Positions 5,565 through 12,549 of a DNA stretch of 16,980 nucleotides are shown here, piece by piece; the first letter of the stretch is position 1, and each line of letters begins with the position of its first letter. The position numbers and the translations under genes were made by a program. The notes beneath the pieces are model-generated. The model was not told where the DNA came from. It saw only the letters and a program-made list of their open reading frames with translations, and searched no databases. The stretch spans positions 1 through 16,980 of the forward strand of contig CAYOBI010000057.1 in the NCBI GenBank assembly GCA_964402325.1. Reading direction: 5' to 3'. This DNA comes from Raineyella sp964402325. GTDB lineage: Bacteria > Actinomycetota > Actinomycetes > Propionibacteriales > Propionibacteriaceae.

Positions 5565-7295
5565 ATGGCAGGACTCGTCCTCGACGCGTACGCCGCGCGC
5601 AGCTGCGCGGTGAAGACGCACAACCTCTTCGATCCCCGGGTACACCCGGCGACCCCGCCGGTGGACCCGTCGGTCGAGGAGAGTTTCGACAACGGGCCCA
5701 GCCACGCCGATCGGGTGATCGCGGCGCTCCTCGCCGCCGCCCGGACGACCGGGCGCCCGCAGGTGGTGGACCTGCGCGGCAGCGAACATGCCTCCTGGGC
5801 CGCGCGTGAGGCGGAGTGCCGGGCCGCGATGCTCGGCGGCGCCGACGTGATCGTCCACGGCATCGTCCCGCTGGACCTGGCCGGCCACCGCAGCGGCCGC
5901 GCCGACCTGTGGGTGCGCGGGGCCGACACCCCTGACGGGCGGCCGGGCTACCACCCGGTGGAGATCAAGGCGCACCGGGTGCAGGAGCTGCGCCGCTCCG
6001 GCCGGGACCACACCTTCGCCGTGCCGGTCTCCGCACTCGGCACCCCGTCCCCGTTACAGGCCCGCCCGGCGGACTCCCGCGCGGTCCGGGTGAACAGCCG
6101 GGAGAGGGACCTGCTCCAGGTCGCGCACTACTGGCGGCTGCTGGAGTCGGCCGGGTTCGCCGCGGCCGGGCGACGGCTCGCCGGCGTGATCGGCACCGAC
6201 GACGTGCCGGGACTGGGCGTGGCGATCACCTGGATCGACCTGGACGAGCCGCTGGTCCGGACGTTCTCCCGTCACGCCCCGGAGGGCTGGACCCGGCGCA
6301 GCATCCTGGAGCGCTACGACCACGAGCACGACTTCCGGGTCCGGGTCGCCCGGGTCGCACTCCGGCAGGCCGACCCCGAGCCGCCCGAGCCGCTGGTGCT
6401 GCCGATCGTCAACAAGGAGTGCGCGCGCTGCGACTGGTGGGAGACCTGCCGGCCCCGGCTGGACGATCACGACCTGAGCCTGAAGATCGACAAGTCACCG
6501 CTCGACATCCGCGAGATCTCGGTGCTGCGCGGGCTCGGGATCAACACCATCGACGATCTGGCCGCGATCGACCTCGCCGACCTGATGCCCCGCTACCTGC
6601 CGGAGGTGCAGCACCGGCCCGGCGCCGACCGCCGCCTCGAGCTGGCCGCGCACCGGGCCCGACTGATGGCCTCCGGCCGCAGCCTGGAGCGGCTCACCAC
6701 CGGCCCGATCGACGTGCCGCGGGCGGACCTGGAGATCGACCTCGACATCGAGAACGCAGAGGACGACCGGGTCTATCTGTGGGGCTTCCTGGTCACCGAC
6801 ACCGTCTCGGGCGAGCGCTACTACCGGCACTTCAGCGCCTTCACCGACCTCGACGACGCCGCCGAGGACCGGCTCGCGGTCGAGGCGATGGCCTGGCTGC
6901 TGGGGATGGCCGACGGCTCCCGGTCCGTCCGGGTCTACCACTACTCGGCGTACGAGGTGACCCGGCTGGCCAGGCTGGCCGAGCGCAGCGGCGACGGCGT
7001 GCTGGCGCGGGCCCGGGAGTTCGCCCGGGACCACTTCGTCGACCTGTTCGGCACCGTCCGGGAGCACTGGTTCGGCACCCACGGGCTGGGGCTGAAGGTG
7101 GTGGCCCACGAGGGCGCCGGCTTCACCTGGCGGGACGACGATCCCGGCGGCCTCAACTCACAGGCGTGGTTCGACGAGGCGGTGCACGCCGACGACGGGG
7201 AGGAGCGGGACGCCTCCCGCAGCCGGGTGCTGGAGTACAACGAGGACGACGTACGCGCCACCGCGGCGCTGCGGGACTGGCTCGCCTCGGCCTGA
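5565..7295 (+). CDS. TM0106-family RecB-like nuclease with RNase H-like C-terminal domain
   Basis: A 576-aa two-domain protein of the TM0106 RecB-like nuclease family; its cellular role is not established as far as I know. The N-terminal domain is a PD-(D/E)XK nuclease: Asp114 in 'GRADLWVR' and Glu133-x-Lys135 in 'PVEIKAH' form the active site. Cys14 ('AARSC') together with Cys286, Cys289 and Cys295 ('CARCDWWETC') give the one-plus-three cysteine pattern of the Cas4/AddB iron-sulfur nucleases. A short helix-hairpin-like segment follows ('LRGLGINTIDDLAAIDLADL'). The C-terminal part resembles the YprB/RNase_H_2 exonuclease fold: acidic 'DLDIEN' (Asp394, Glu396) and 'YNEDDVRA' (Tyr558, Asp561, Asp562). 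It lacks the helicase domain fused to some relatives. Start: ATG 10 nt after menG, with only a weak GAG upstream, so it is probably the second gene of a menG operon. Confidence 0.85.
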   Translation: MAGLVLDAYAARSCAVKTHNLFDPRVHPATPPVDPSVEESFDNGPSHADRVIAALLAAARTTGRPQVVDLRGSEHASWAAREAECRAAMLGGADVIVHGIVPLDLAGHRSGRADLWVRGADTPDGRPGYHPVEIKAHRVQELRRSGRDHTFAVPVSALGTPSPLQARPADSRAVRVNSRERDLLQVAHYWRLLESAGFAAAGRRLAGVIGTDDVPGLGVAITWIDLDEPLVRTFSRHAPEGWTRRSILERYDHEHDFRVRVARVALRQADPEPPEPLVLPIVNKECARCDWWETCRPRLDDHDLSLKIDKSPLDIREISVLRGLGINTIDDLAAIDLADLMPRYLPEVQHRPGADRRLELAAHRARLMASGRSLERLTTGPIDVPRADLEIDLDIENAEDDRVYLWGFLVTDTVSGERYYRHFSAFTDLDDAAEDRLAVEAMAWLLGMADGSRSVRVYHYSAYEVTRLARLAERSGDGVLARAREFARDHFVDLFGTVREHWFGTHGLGLKVVAHEGAGFTWRDDDPGGLNSQAWFDEAVHADDGEERDASRSRVLEYNEDDVRATAALRDWLASA

Positions 7296-7316
7296 CCGTC
7301 GGCCGGGCCGGCGTTC

Positions 7317-7339
7317 CTCAGGGCGGGCTGTTTCCTGAG
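7317..7339 (+). terminator. possible terminator hairpin after the nuclease gene
   Basis: CTCAGG (7317-7322) and CCTGAG (7334-7339) can pair across an 11-nt loop that contains TTT, beginning 21 nt after the nuclease stop codon. The stem is short and no T tract follows it. Confidence 0.25.
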
Positions 7340-7380
7340 AGTGTGGTCTTTCGGTCATGGGCCACCCGGTGGGCTCTGGT

Positions 7381-7417
7381 TAGGGTGGAGGAGCCTCGCC
7401 GTGGATGCCGCCACGGC
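7381..7417 (+). promoter_or_regulatory. candidate promoter and leader hairpin of the 70-aa membrane protein gene
   Basis: TAGGGT (7381-7386) could be a -10 element with transcription starting near 7393; no good -35 is seen. Just downstream, GCCGTGG (7398-7404) and CCACGGC (7411-7417) form a perfect 7-bp stem with a 6-nt loop. The hairpin would sit at the very 5' end of the RNA, upstream of the GGAGGA ribosome site at 7435-7440. Confidence 0.35.
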
Positions 7418-7447
7418 GGCCCGCTCCACCGCACGGAGGACGTCGCC

Positions 7448-7660
7448 ATGCCCGACACCAACCCCCGGATCATCACCTTGGCCCTGGCGGGCTTCGTGGC
7501 CGCCTTCCTGCTGGGCGGCTGGCTCACCGGCACCATCGGCGGCGCCGGGTGGGGCCCCTCGCTCGCGATGGCCGCAGCACTCGGCATCGCCGGCGCCGGC
7601 CTGCAGCTGCTCCTGCTGGCGGTCCGCCGGCGCCGGGAGCTGGAGGGCCCGGAGGCCTGA
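7448..7660 (+). CDS. small two-helix membrane protein, unknown function
   Basis: A 70-aa protein with two hydrophobic helices (about residues 8-30 and 37-59), the second followed by a basic cluster 'RRRRE' that would face the cytoplasm under the positive-inside rule. The first helix carries small-residue spacing ('GFVAAFLLGGW', 'GTIGGAGWG') that could allow tight packing. The ATG at 7448 has a strong GGAGGA ribosome site 7 nt upstream, which together with the hydrophobic pattern makes this a believable gene despite its size. Its stop converges on the end of menD, with only 9 nt between the two stop codons. I do not recognise the family and assign no function. Confidence 0.7.
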   Translation: MPDTNPRIITLALAGFVAAFLLGGWLTGTIGGAGWGPSLAMAAALGIAGAGLQLLLLAVRRRRELEGPEA

Positions 7661-7676
7661 CCCGCTGCGTCAGGCC
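7654..7676. terminator. bidirectional hairpin containing the stop codons of two convergent genes
   Basis: GGCCTGAC (7654-7661) and GTCAGGCC (7669-7676) form a perfect 8-bp stem with a 7-nt loop. The TGA of the small membrane protein gene lies in the left arm, and the TGA of menD (minus strand) lies in the right arm. Being symmetric, it would fold in both transcripts. There is no T tract on either side, so it resembles the U-less terminators proposed for GC-rich actinobacteria. Confidence 0.5.
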
Positions 7677-9316
7677 GGCCGGACCAGGGCCCGGAGCCGG
7701 GCCTCGAGGTCGCGCCGGTCGGTACGGCTGATCGGCACCTCGAGCAGTTCCCGCCCCTGCACCGGCGCGGACAGCGCCGCGGCAAGCTCCTCGCGCCCAC
7801 CGATCCGACGGTGCCGCCAGCCGTACGCCGTGGCGAGGGCGGCGAAGTCGACCCCGTGCGGGGTGGCGAAGAGCCGCTCGAAGGCCCCCTCGTACGCTCC
7901 GGCGTCGTAACGCGGGTCGCCCTGCTCGAGGGTGTGGAAGATCGCCCCTCCGTCGTCGTTGACCAGCACCACCCGCAGGTCGGGCAGTTGCTCGGTCGGG
8001 CCGATCAGCAGGCCGCCGGCGTCGTGGGCCAGCGAGACGTCGCCGACCAGCGTGGTGACCGGCCGGCCGGTGCCGATCGCGGCGCCGGTGGCGGTGGAGA
8101 CCAGGCCGTCGATGCCGGACAGGCCGCGGTTGCCGAGCACCATCCCGGGGGTGGCCAGGGTCGGCGCGAGGTCGGCGTCGCGCATCGGCTGGGAGTTGCC
8201 GAGCAGCAGCAGGTCCTCCGGGGGCACCGAGGCGACCACCGCCGCGGCGATCTCCGGGCCGGTCAGCGCGGGCTGTGCAGCGAGCAGGGCGGCCACGTCG
8301 GCGCCGACCCGCCGGTCCCCCTCCTGCCAGGTGGCGAGCCAGTCCGGGTCGCCGGCTGGCAGCAGCACCTCGTCGGCGACGACGGCGGCGTGCAGGCCGA
8401 CGTCGCTCCACTCCGAACCGTCCGCGACCACGACCACCTCGACGTCGGTCCGGGCCAGCAGCCGCATCACCGGCCGCGACAGCGTCGGGCGGCCGTACAC
8501 CACCACCCGTTCGATCCGGCCGGCCAGCGGCGTCTCGAGCAGCAGCCGGTAGCTGCCCAGGGCGGCGCCGGTGCGGGCGTTCGAGGCCGGGCCGGCGAGC
8601 AGCGGCACGCCGGCCTCCTCGGCGGTGCGCCGGGCCCGGGCTCCGGTGGCCTGGGTGCCGCTGCCGACCAGGACGACGGTCCGCGGACCGGGATCCAGCT
8701 CGGTGAGCATGCCGGCACCGAGCGGGGCGATCGCCGGCGCCTCGACGTCGAGCCAGGACAGGTCCTCGTCGGCGGCATCGGGGACCAGCGGCTCGGCGAG
8801 CCGTACGTTCAGGTGGCCGGGGCCGGGTTGGCGGCTGCGCAGGCCGGTGGCGGCAGCGAGCACCCGGGCGACCTGGTGGCGGACGGCCCTCGCGCCGGAG
8901 TCGGCCTCGAGGTTGGCGTCGGCCCTGACGAAGCTGCCGAAGATCCCGATCTGGTGGGTGGTCTGGTTGGCGCCGGAGTCGAGCATGCCGTTGGGCCGGT
9001 CGGCGGACAGGGCGATCAGCGGCACGCCGGTGTGGGCCGCCTCCATCAGGGCGGGCAGCAGGTTGCCGACCGCGGTGCCCGAGGTGGTCAGCACCGGCAC
9101 CGGGCGGCCGGTGACCCGGGCGATGCCGTACGCCGTGAATCCGGCGACCCGCTCGTCGACCCGTACGTGCAGCCGCAGCCGGCCGGCGACCGCGGCCCGG
9201 TGCGCGGCCAGCAGCAGCGGCGTGTTCCGGGAGCCGGGGGCGACGACCAGGTGCTCGACGCCGTTGGCGACGAGCTGTCCGATGACGGCGCGGGCCAGGA
9301 CGGTGGACGGGTTCAT
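7670..9316 (-). CDS. menD: 2-succinyl-5-enolpyruvyl-6-hydroxy-3-cyclohexene-1-carboxylate synthase MenD
   Basis: MenD is the thiamine-diphosphate enzyme that joins 2-oxoglutarate (with loss of CO2) to isochorismate, giving SEPHCHC. The 548-aa length is normal. 'VRVDERVAGF' places the cofactor-activating glutamate at Glu55. 'TSGTAVGNLLPA', 'ADRP' and 'GANQTTHQIGIFG' follow in the N-terminal domain. 'GNSQPMRDAD' (373-382) and 'NRGLSGIDG' (396-404) are MenD-specific. 'GDVSLAHDAGGL' (425-436) and 'NDDGGAIF' (453-460) make the Mg-ThDP binding motif. A clear AGGGAGG ribosome site ends 4 nt before the ATG. It starts 48 nt after menC on the same strand, so menC-menD is a probable operon with menD second. 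The 3' end meets the small membrane protein gene head-on. Confidence 0.96.
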   Translation of the reverse strand: MNPSTVLARAVIGQLVANGVEHLVVAPGSRNTPLLLAAHRAAVAGRLRLHVRVDERVAGFTAYGIARVTGRPVPVLTTSGTAVGNLLPALMEAAHTGVPLIALSADRPNGMLDSGANQTTHQIGIFGSFVRADANLEADSGARAVRHQVARVLAAATGLRSRQPGPGHLNVRLAEPLVPDAADEDLSWLDVEAPAIAPLGAGMLTELDPGPRTVVLVGSGTQATGARARRTAEEAGVPLLAGPASNARTGAALGSYRLLLETPLAGRIERVVVYGRPTLSRPVMRLLARTDVEVVVVADGSEWSDVGLHAAVVADEVLLPAGDPDWLATWQEGDRRVGADVAALLAAQPALTGPEIAAAVVASVPPEDLLLLGNSQPMRDADLAPTLATPGMVLGNRGLSGIDGLVSTATGAAIGTGRPVTTLVGDVSLAHDAGGLLIGPTEQLPDLRVVLVNDDGGAIFHTLEQGDPRYDAGAYEGAFERLFATPHGVDFAALATAYGWRHRRIGGREELAAALSAPVQGRELLEVPISRTDRRDLEARLRALVRPA

Positions 9317-9364
9317 GCGGCCTCCCTGGGGGTGGGGCGGCCGGCGGTCGGTCCGGCCGTGGAC

Positions 9365-10318
9365 TCACCGGCTCAGGCTAGCCGTCTCCTCGAGCCGGCG
9401 GGCCCATCCGGCGCGAGTCGCCGGGTCGGCGGCGAGCGCGGCCAGCCGGGCGGGGGTGGGGACCGGCCGGCGGACGTCCAGCCAGCCGTCCACGGCGACC
9501 AGCGGCTCGTCGACCACGTCGTCGACCAGCAGCCGGGAGGTGTTCAGGCCGCAGGCGTACGGCAGCTCGGGCAGTGCGGCGGCCAGGGCGAGGCCGGCGG
9601 CCAGCCCGACCGAGGTCTCCAGGGCGCTGGAGACGACGACGGGCAGGCCGAGCCGTTCGGCCAGCTCGAGGCAGGCCCGCACCCCACCGAGGGGCTGCAC
9701 CTTCAGCACCGCGACGTCGGCCGCCTCCAGCGCGACCACCCGCTCCGGGTCGCCGGAGCGGCGGATCGACTCGTCGGCGGCGATCGGCACGTCGAGGCCG
9801 TCGTGGGCGAGCTGGCGGCGCAGCGCGGCGAGGTCCTCGGTGGTCGGGCAGGGCTGCTCGGCGTACTCCAGCTCGAACCGGGCCAGCACCCCGAGGTGGC
9901 GGCGGGCGGTCGGCACGTCCCAGGCGCCGTTCGCGTCGATCCGCAGGTGCCCGCCCGGCCCCAGGGCGTCGCGGACCGCCTCCAGCCGGGCGATGTCGTC
10001 GCCGATGTCGGAGCGCGGGTCGGCGACCTTCACCTTGGCCGTACGGCAACCGGAGCTCGTCACGATGGCGTGCGCCTGCTCCGGCGCGACCACCGGCACG
10101 GTGACGTTGACCGGCACCCGGTCCCGCACCGGCGCGGGCCACTCCTCGGTGGCCGCCTCGCGCGCCGCCCGCAGCCACGGGACGATCTCGGCGCCCGAGT
10201 AGTCGAGGAACGGGCTCCACTCCGCCCAGCCGGCCGGTCCCCGCCAGAGCATGCCCTCGCGGACGTCGATGCCCCGGAACCGGGTCCGCAGCGGGATCGA
10301 CCAGACGTACGTCTCCAT
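9365..10318 (-). CDS. menC: o-succinylbenzoate synthase MenC
   Basis: MenC dehydrates SHCHC to o-succinylbenzoate and belongs to the enolase superfamily. In the 317-aa protein the expected active site is complete: the 'KVKV' motif (Lys95, Lys97), metal ligands Asp128 ('RIDAN'), Glu154 ('YAEQP') and Asp182 ('ADES'), and the second catalytic lysine Lys206 in 'LKVQPLGG'. 'SSALETSVG' (230-238) is the conserved substrate-loop region. This is the short actinobacterial type, related to mycobacterial MenC. The ATG has no ribosome site but has TAGGGT exactly 6 nt upstream, suggesting a leaderless transcript. It is divergent from menE across a 115-nt gap and leads into menD. Related enolase-superfamily racemases share the fold, but the men context settles the call. 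Confidence 0.93.
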   Translation of the reverse strand: METYVWSIPLRTRFRGIDVREGMLWRGPAGWAEWSPFLDYSGAEIVPWLRAAREAATEEWPAPVRDRVPVNVTVPVVAPEQAHAIVTSSGCRTAKVKVADPRSDIGDDIARLEAVRDALGPGGHLRIDANGAWDVPTARRHLGVLARFELEYAEQPCPTTEDLAALRRQLAHDGLDVPIAADESIRRSGDPERVVALEAADVAVLKVQPLGGVRACLELAERLGLPVVVSSALETSVGLAAGLALAAALPELPYACGLNTSRLLVDDVVDEPLVAVDGWLDVRRPVPTPARLAALAADPATRAGWARRLEETASLSR

Positions 10319-10324
10319 GACGCG

Positions 10325-10330
10325 ACCCTA
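10325..10330 (-). promoter_or_regulatory. -10 element of a leaderless menC-menD transcript
   Basis: On the minus strand TAGGGT (10330-10325) is followed by 6 nt (CGCGTC) and the ATG of menC. An AGGAG sequence lies further upstream of the -10 box, too far from the start to serve it. Confidence 0.5.
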
Positions 10331-10354
10331 TGACTCCTGAAGGCGGCGTCGGCA

Positions 10355-10365
10355 CCCTGTCAGGG
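10355..10365. repeat. 11-bp palindrome between divergent menC and menE
   Basis: CCCTGTCAGGG has 5-bp perfect arms around a central T. It lies in the 115-nt gap between the two divergent men operons, a plausible place for a shared operator. No regulator gene is linked in the window. Confidence 0.3.
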
Positions 10366-10421
10366 CGTGTGCCGAGCGCCTCCGGGCCAGGTTCGTCGCC
10401 GGGCGACACGCCGCGGCGTCG

Positions 10422-10427
10422 TACCCT
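10422..10427 (+). promoter_or_regulatory. -10 element of a leaderless menE-menA transcript
   Basis: TACCCT is followed by 6 nt (TGCCGG) and the GTG start of menE at 10434. The hexamer is identical to the one before the Old Yellow Enzyme gene. No ribosome site precedes the start. Confidence 0.5.
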
Positions 10428-10433
10428 TGCCGG

Positions 10434-11603
10434 GTGCCCACTCCCCCGCTGCGCCTGCTGCCGACCGCCGGGCTGTCCGCCGACGAACTGACCGCCGCCT
10501 TCGCCGGCGCGCTGGACGGGGCGTACGTGCTGGCGCCGCTGCCGCCCGACCCGGTCGAGGAGGCGGCGGTGCGCCGGATGCTCGCCGCGGCCGAGGCGCC
10601 CGGGGCGGTGCCGGACGGCGTGGCGCTGGTGGTCGCCACCTCCGGCTCCACCGGCACGCCCAAGGGCGTGATGCTGTCGGCGGGCGCGATCCGGGCCGGG
10701 GCGGGTGCGACCGATGCGCGGCTCGGCGGGCCGGGTGAGTGGTCGCTGGCGCTGGGCGCGCACTACGTCGCCGGCGCGATGGTCGTCTGCCGGGCGCTGC
10801 TGGCCGGCGAGGCGCTGCACCTGGCCCCGCCACACCTGGACCACCTCACCGCGGCGACCGTACGTCCCGGGGCACGGCACTACCTGTCGGTGGTCCCCAC
10901 CCAGCTGGCCCGGCTGCGGGACGACGAGCGGTCGCTGGCGGCGCTGGCGGGGTTCGACGCGATCCTGCTCGGCGGCGCCGCGGTCGACCCCGCGCTGCTG
11001 GCCGGGCTGCGTGACCGAGGGCTGCGGCTGGTCACCACGTACGGGATGAGTGAGACCAGTGGCGGCTGCGTCTACGACGGGAGGCCGCTGGACGGGGTGA
11101 CGGTCAGCGCCGACCCGGCCGACGGCCGGCTCACGATCGTCGGACCGGTGCTGTTCTCCGGCTACCTGGGGCGGCCCGAGCTGACCGGTGAGGTGCTCCG
11201 GCCCGATCAGGACGGCCGTCCGGCACTGCTCACCGGGGATCGTGGCGAGGTCGCCCCCGACGGGACCATACGGGTGCTCGGCCGGCTCGACGATGTGGTG
11301 ATCTCCGGTGGCCTGAACGTCGACCTGGCGGCGGTGCAGGCCGCCGCCCGGCGGGTGCTGGACACCACCGACCTGGTCGCCGTCGGGGTGCCCGACCCGG
11401 TCTGGGGGACCCGGGTGGTCGTCGTCACCAGCCGCCGGACCTCTCTGGCGGGTCTGCGGGAGGCCCTCGCCGGCGACCTGGCCCACCATGCCCTGCCGCG
11501 GGGGCTGGGCCGTCTGGAGGTGCTGCCGACGACCAGTAGTGGCAAGATCAACCGTCGAGCCGTGATCGCGGCCTGGGGTTCGATGGACGAGGAGACGGTG
11601 TGA
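10434..11603 (+). CDS. menE: o-succinylbenzoate--CoA ligase MenE
   Basis: MenE activates o-succinylbenzoate with ATP and coenzyme A to o-succinylbenzoyl-CoA, the substrate of MenB. The protein has the adenylate-forming enzyme motifs in order: phosphate loop 'TSGSTGTPKGV' (69-79), 'TYGMSETSGG' (202-211), 'TGDRG' (Asp269), 'LGRLDDVVISGG' (hinge region, Arg284) and 'TSSGKINR', with the catalytic lysine at Lys371. At 389 aa it is about 100 residues shorter than Bacillus MenE. The missing part is N-terminal, a compact form common in actinobacteria. The GTG start at 10434 has a -10 box 6 nt upstream and no ribosome site. The stop overlaps the menA start by 4 nt (GTGA, 11600-11603), so the two are translationally coupled. 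Confidence 0.93.
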   Translation: MPTPPLRLLPTAGLSADELTAAFAGALDGAYVLAPLPPDPVEEAAVRRMLAAAEAPGAVPDGVALVVATSGSTGTPKGVMLSAGAIRAGAGATDARLGGPGEWSLALGAHYVAGAMVVCRALLAGEALHLAPPHLDHLTAATVRPGARHYLSVVPTQLARLRDDERSLAALAGFDAILLGGAAVDPALLAGLRDRGLRLVTTYGMSETSGGCVYDGRPLDGVTVSADPADGRLTIVGPVLFSGYLGRPELTGEVLRPDQDGRPALLTGDRGEVAPDGTIRVLGRLDDVVISGGLNVDLAAVQAAARRVLDTTDLVAVGVPDPVWGTRVVVVTSRRTSLAGLREALAGDLAHHALPRGLGRLEVLPTTSSGKINRRAVIAAWGSMDEETV

Positions 11604-12484
11604 CGACGGTCGGGGATTGGGTCGAGGGTGCCCGGCTGCGGACCCTGCCGGCGGCGTTCAGCCCGGTCATGGCCGGCACCGGCGCGGCGATCGCTGCCGG
11701 GTCGTTCCGCCCGGTGCACGCGGTGCTCGCCCTGGTCGTCGCGCTGGCCCTGCAGGTCGGCGTGAACTACGCCAACGACTACTCCGACGGCATCCGCGGC
11801 ACCGACTCGGCCGAACGGGTCGGCCCGCAACGCCTGGTCGGCTCCGGCGCCGCCCCCGCCGCGGTGGTGAAGCGGGCCGCGTTCGGCTGCTTCGGCGTCG
11901 CCGGGCTCGCCGGCCTGTCCCTGGTGGTCCTCACCGGCCAGTGGTGGCTGCTGCTGGTCGGCGTCGCCAGCGTGCTGGCCGCCTGGTACTACACCGGCGG
12001 CAAGCACCCGTACGGCTACCAGGGGCTGGGCGAGATCTTCGTCTTCCTCTTCTTCGGGCTGGTCGCCGTCTGCGGCACCACCTACGTCCAGGTCGGCGCG
12101 GTCACCCTGCCCAGCCTGTTCGCGGCGATCGCCATCGGTGCCCTGGCCTGCGCGATCCTGGTGACCAACAACCTGCGCGACATCGCCACTGACGTCGTCG
12201 CCGGCAAGCACACCCTGGAGACCCGGCTCGGCGACCGCGGCAGCCGGATCTTCTTCGTCGTGCTGCTCGCCGTCACCGCGCTCTCCGTCGTCGGCGTGGC
12301 GGCCACGTCCGGGCGCTGGTGGTCGCTGCTCGGGCTGGCGTTCGTCCTGCCGCTGGCCGGCCCGACCCGCGCACTGCTGGCCGGCGCGACCGGCCTGCCG
12401 CTGGTGCAGGTGCTGAAGATGACCGGCATCGCCGAACTGGTCGCCGCCGCCGGCCTGCTGGTCGGGCTGGCGATCCCGGCCTGA
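11600..12484 (+). CDS. menA: 1,4-dihydroxy-2-naphthoate polyprenyltransferase MenA
   Basis: MenA attaches the polyprenyl tail to 1,4-dihydroxy-2-naphthoate in the membrane, giving demethylmenaquinone for MenG. The 294-aa protein is a polytopic UbiA-superfamily member. The first aspartate-rich motif is 'NDYSDGIRGTD' (59-69), followed by 'RVGPQRLVGSG' (73-83). The second is 'NNLRDIATDVVAGK' (190-203, Asp194 and Asp198). Both bind the Mg-prenyl diphosphate. Hydrophobic helices fill the rest, with a DHNA-type 'YYTGGKHPYGYQGLGE' loop (130-145). The GTG start at 11600 is preceded by GAGGAG with 5 nt spacing and overlaps the menE stop, so this start is well supported. It is the second gene of a menE-menA operon. 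Confidence 0.95.
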   Translation: MTTVGDWVEGARLRTLPAAFSPVMAGTGAAIAAGSFRPVHAVLALVVALALQVGVNYANDYSDGIRGTDSAERVGPQRLVGSGAAPAAVVKRAAFGCFGVAGLAGLSLVVLTGQWWLLLVGVASVLAAWYYTGGKHPYGYQGLGEIFVFLFFGLVAVCGTTYVQVGAVTLPSLFAAIAIGALACAILVTNNLRDIATDVVAGKHTLETRLGDRGSRIFFVVLLAVTALSVVGVAATSGRWWSLLGLAFVLPLAGPTRALLAGATGLPLVQVLKMTGIAELVAAAGLLVGLAIPA

Positions 12485-12537
12485 GTGCGGGGCGTCCGGA
12501 GGGCTGCGCAGGGCTGCCCGGGGACTGCTCGGCCGCC

Positions 12538-12543
12538 TACAAT
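12538..12543 (+). promoter_or_regulatory. -10 element of a leaderless PLDc_N gene transcript
   Basis: TACAAT, close to the consensus TATAAT, is followed by 6 nt (TCCGTC) and the ATG at 12550. There is no Shine-Dalgarno sequence. This is the clearest of the six leaderless candidates, although a -35 is still not evident. Confidence 0.6.
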
Positions 12544-12549
12544 TCCGTC

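Noticed and set aside
7811..10333. 840-codon open frame on the plus strand across menD and menC
   Set aside because: It runs antisense through two well-supported enzymes and their intergenic gap, with low-complexity composition and no domain.
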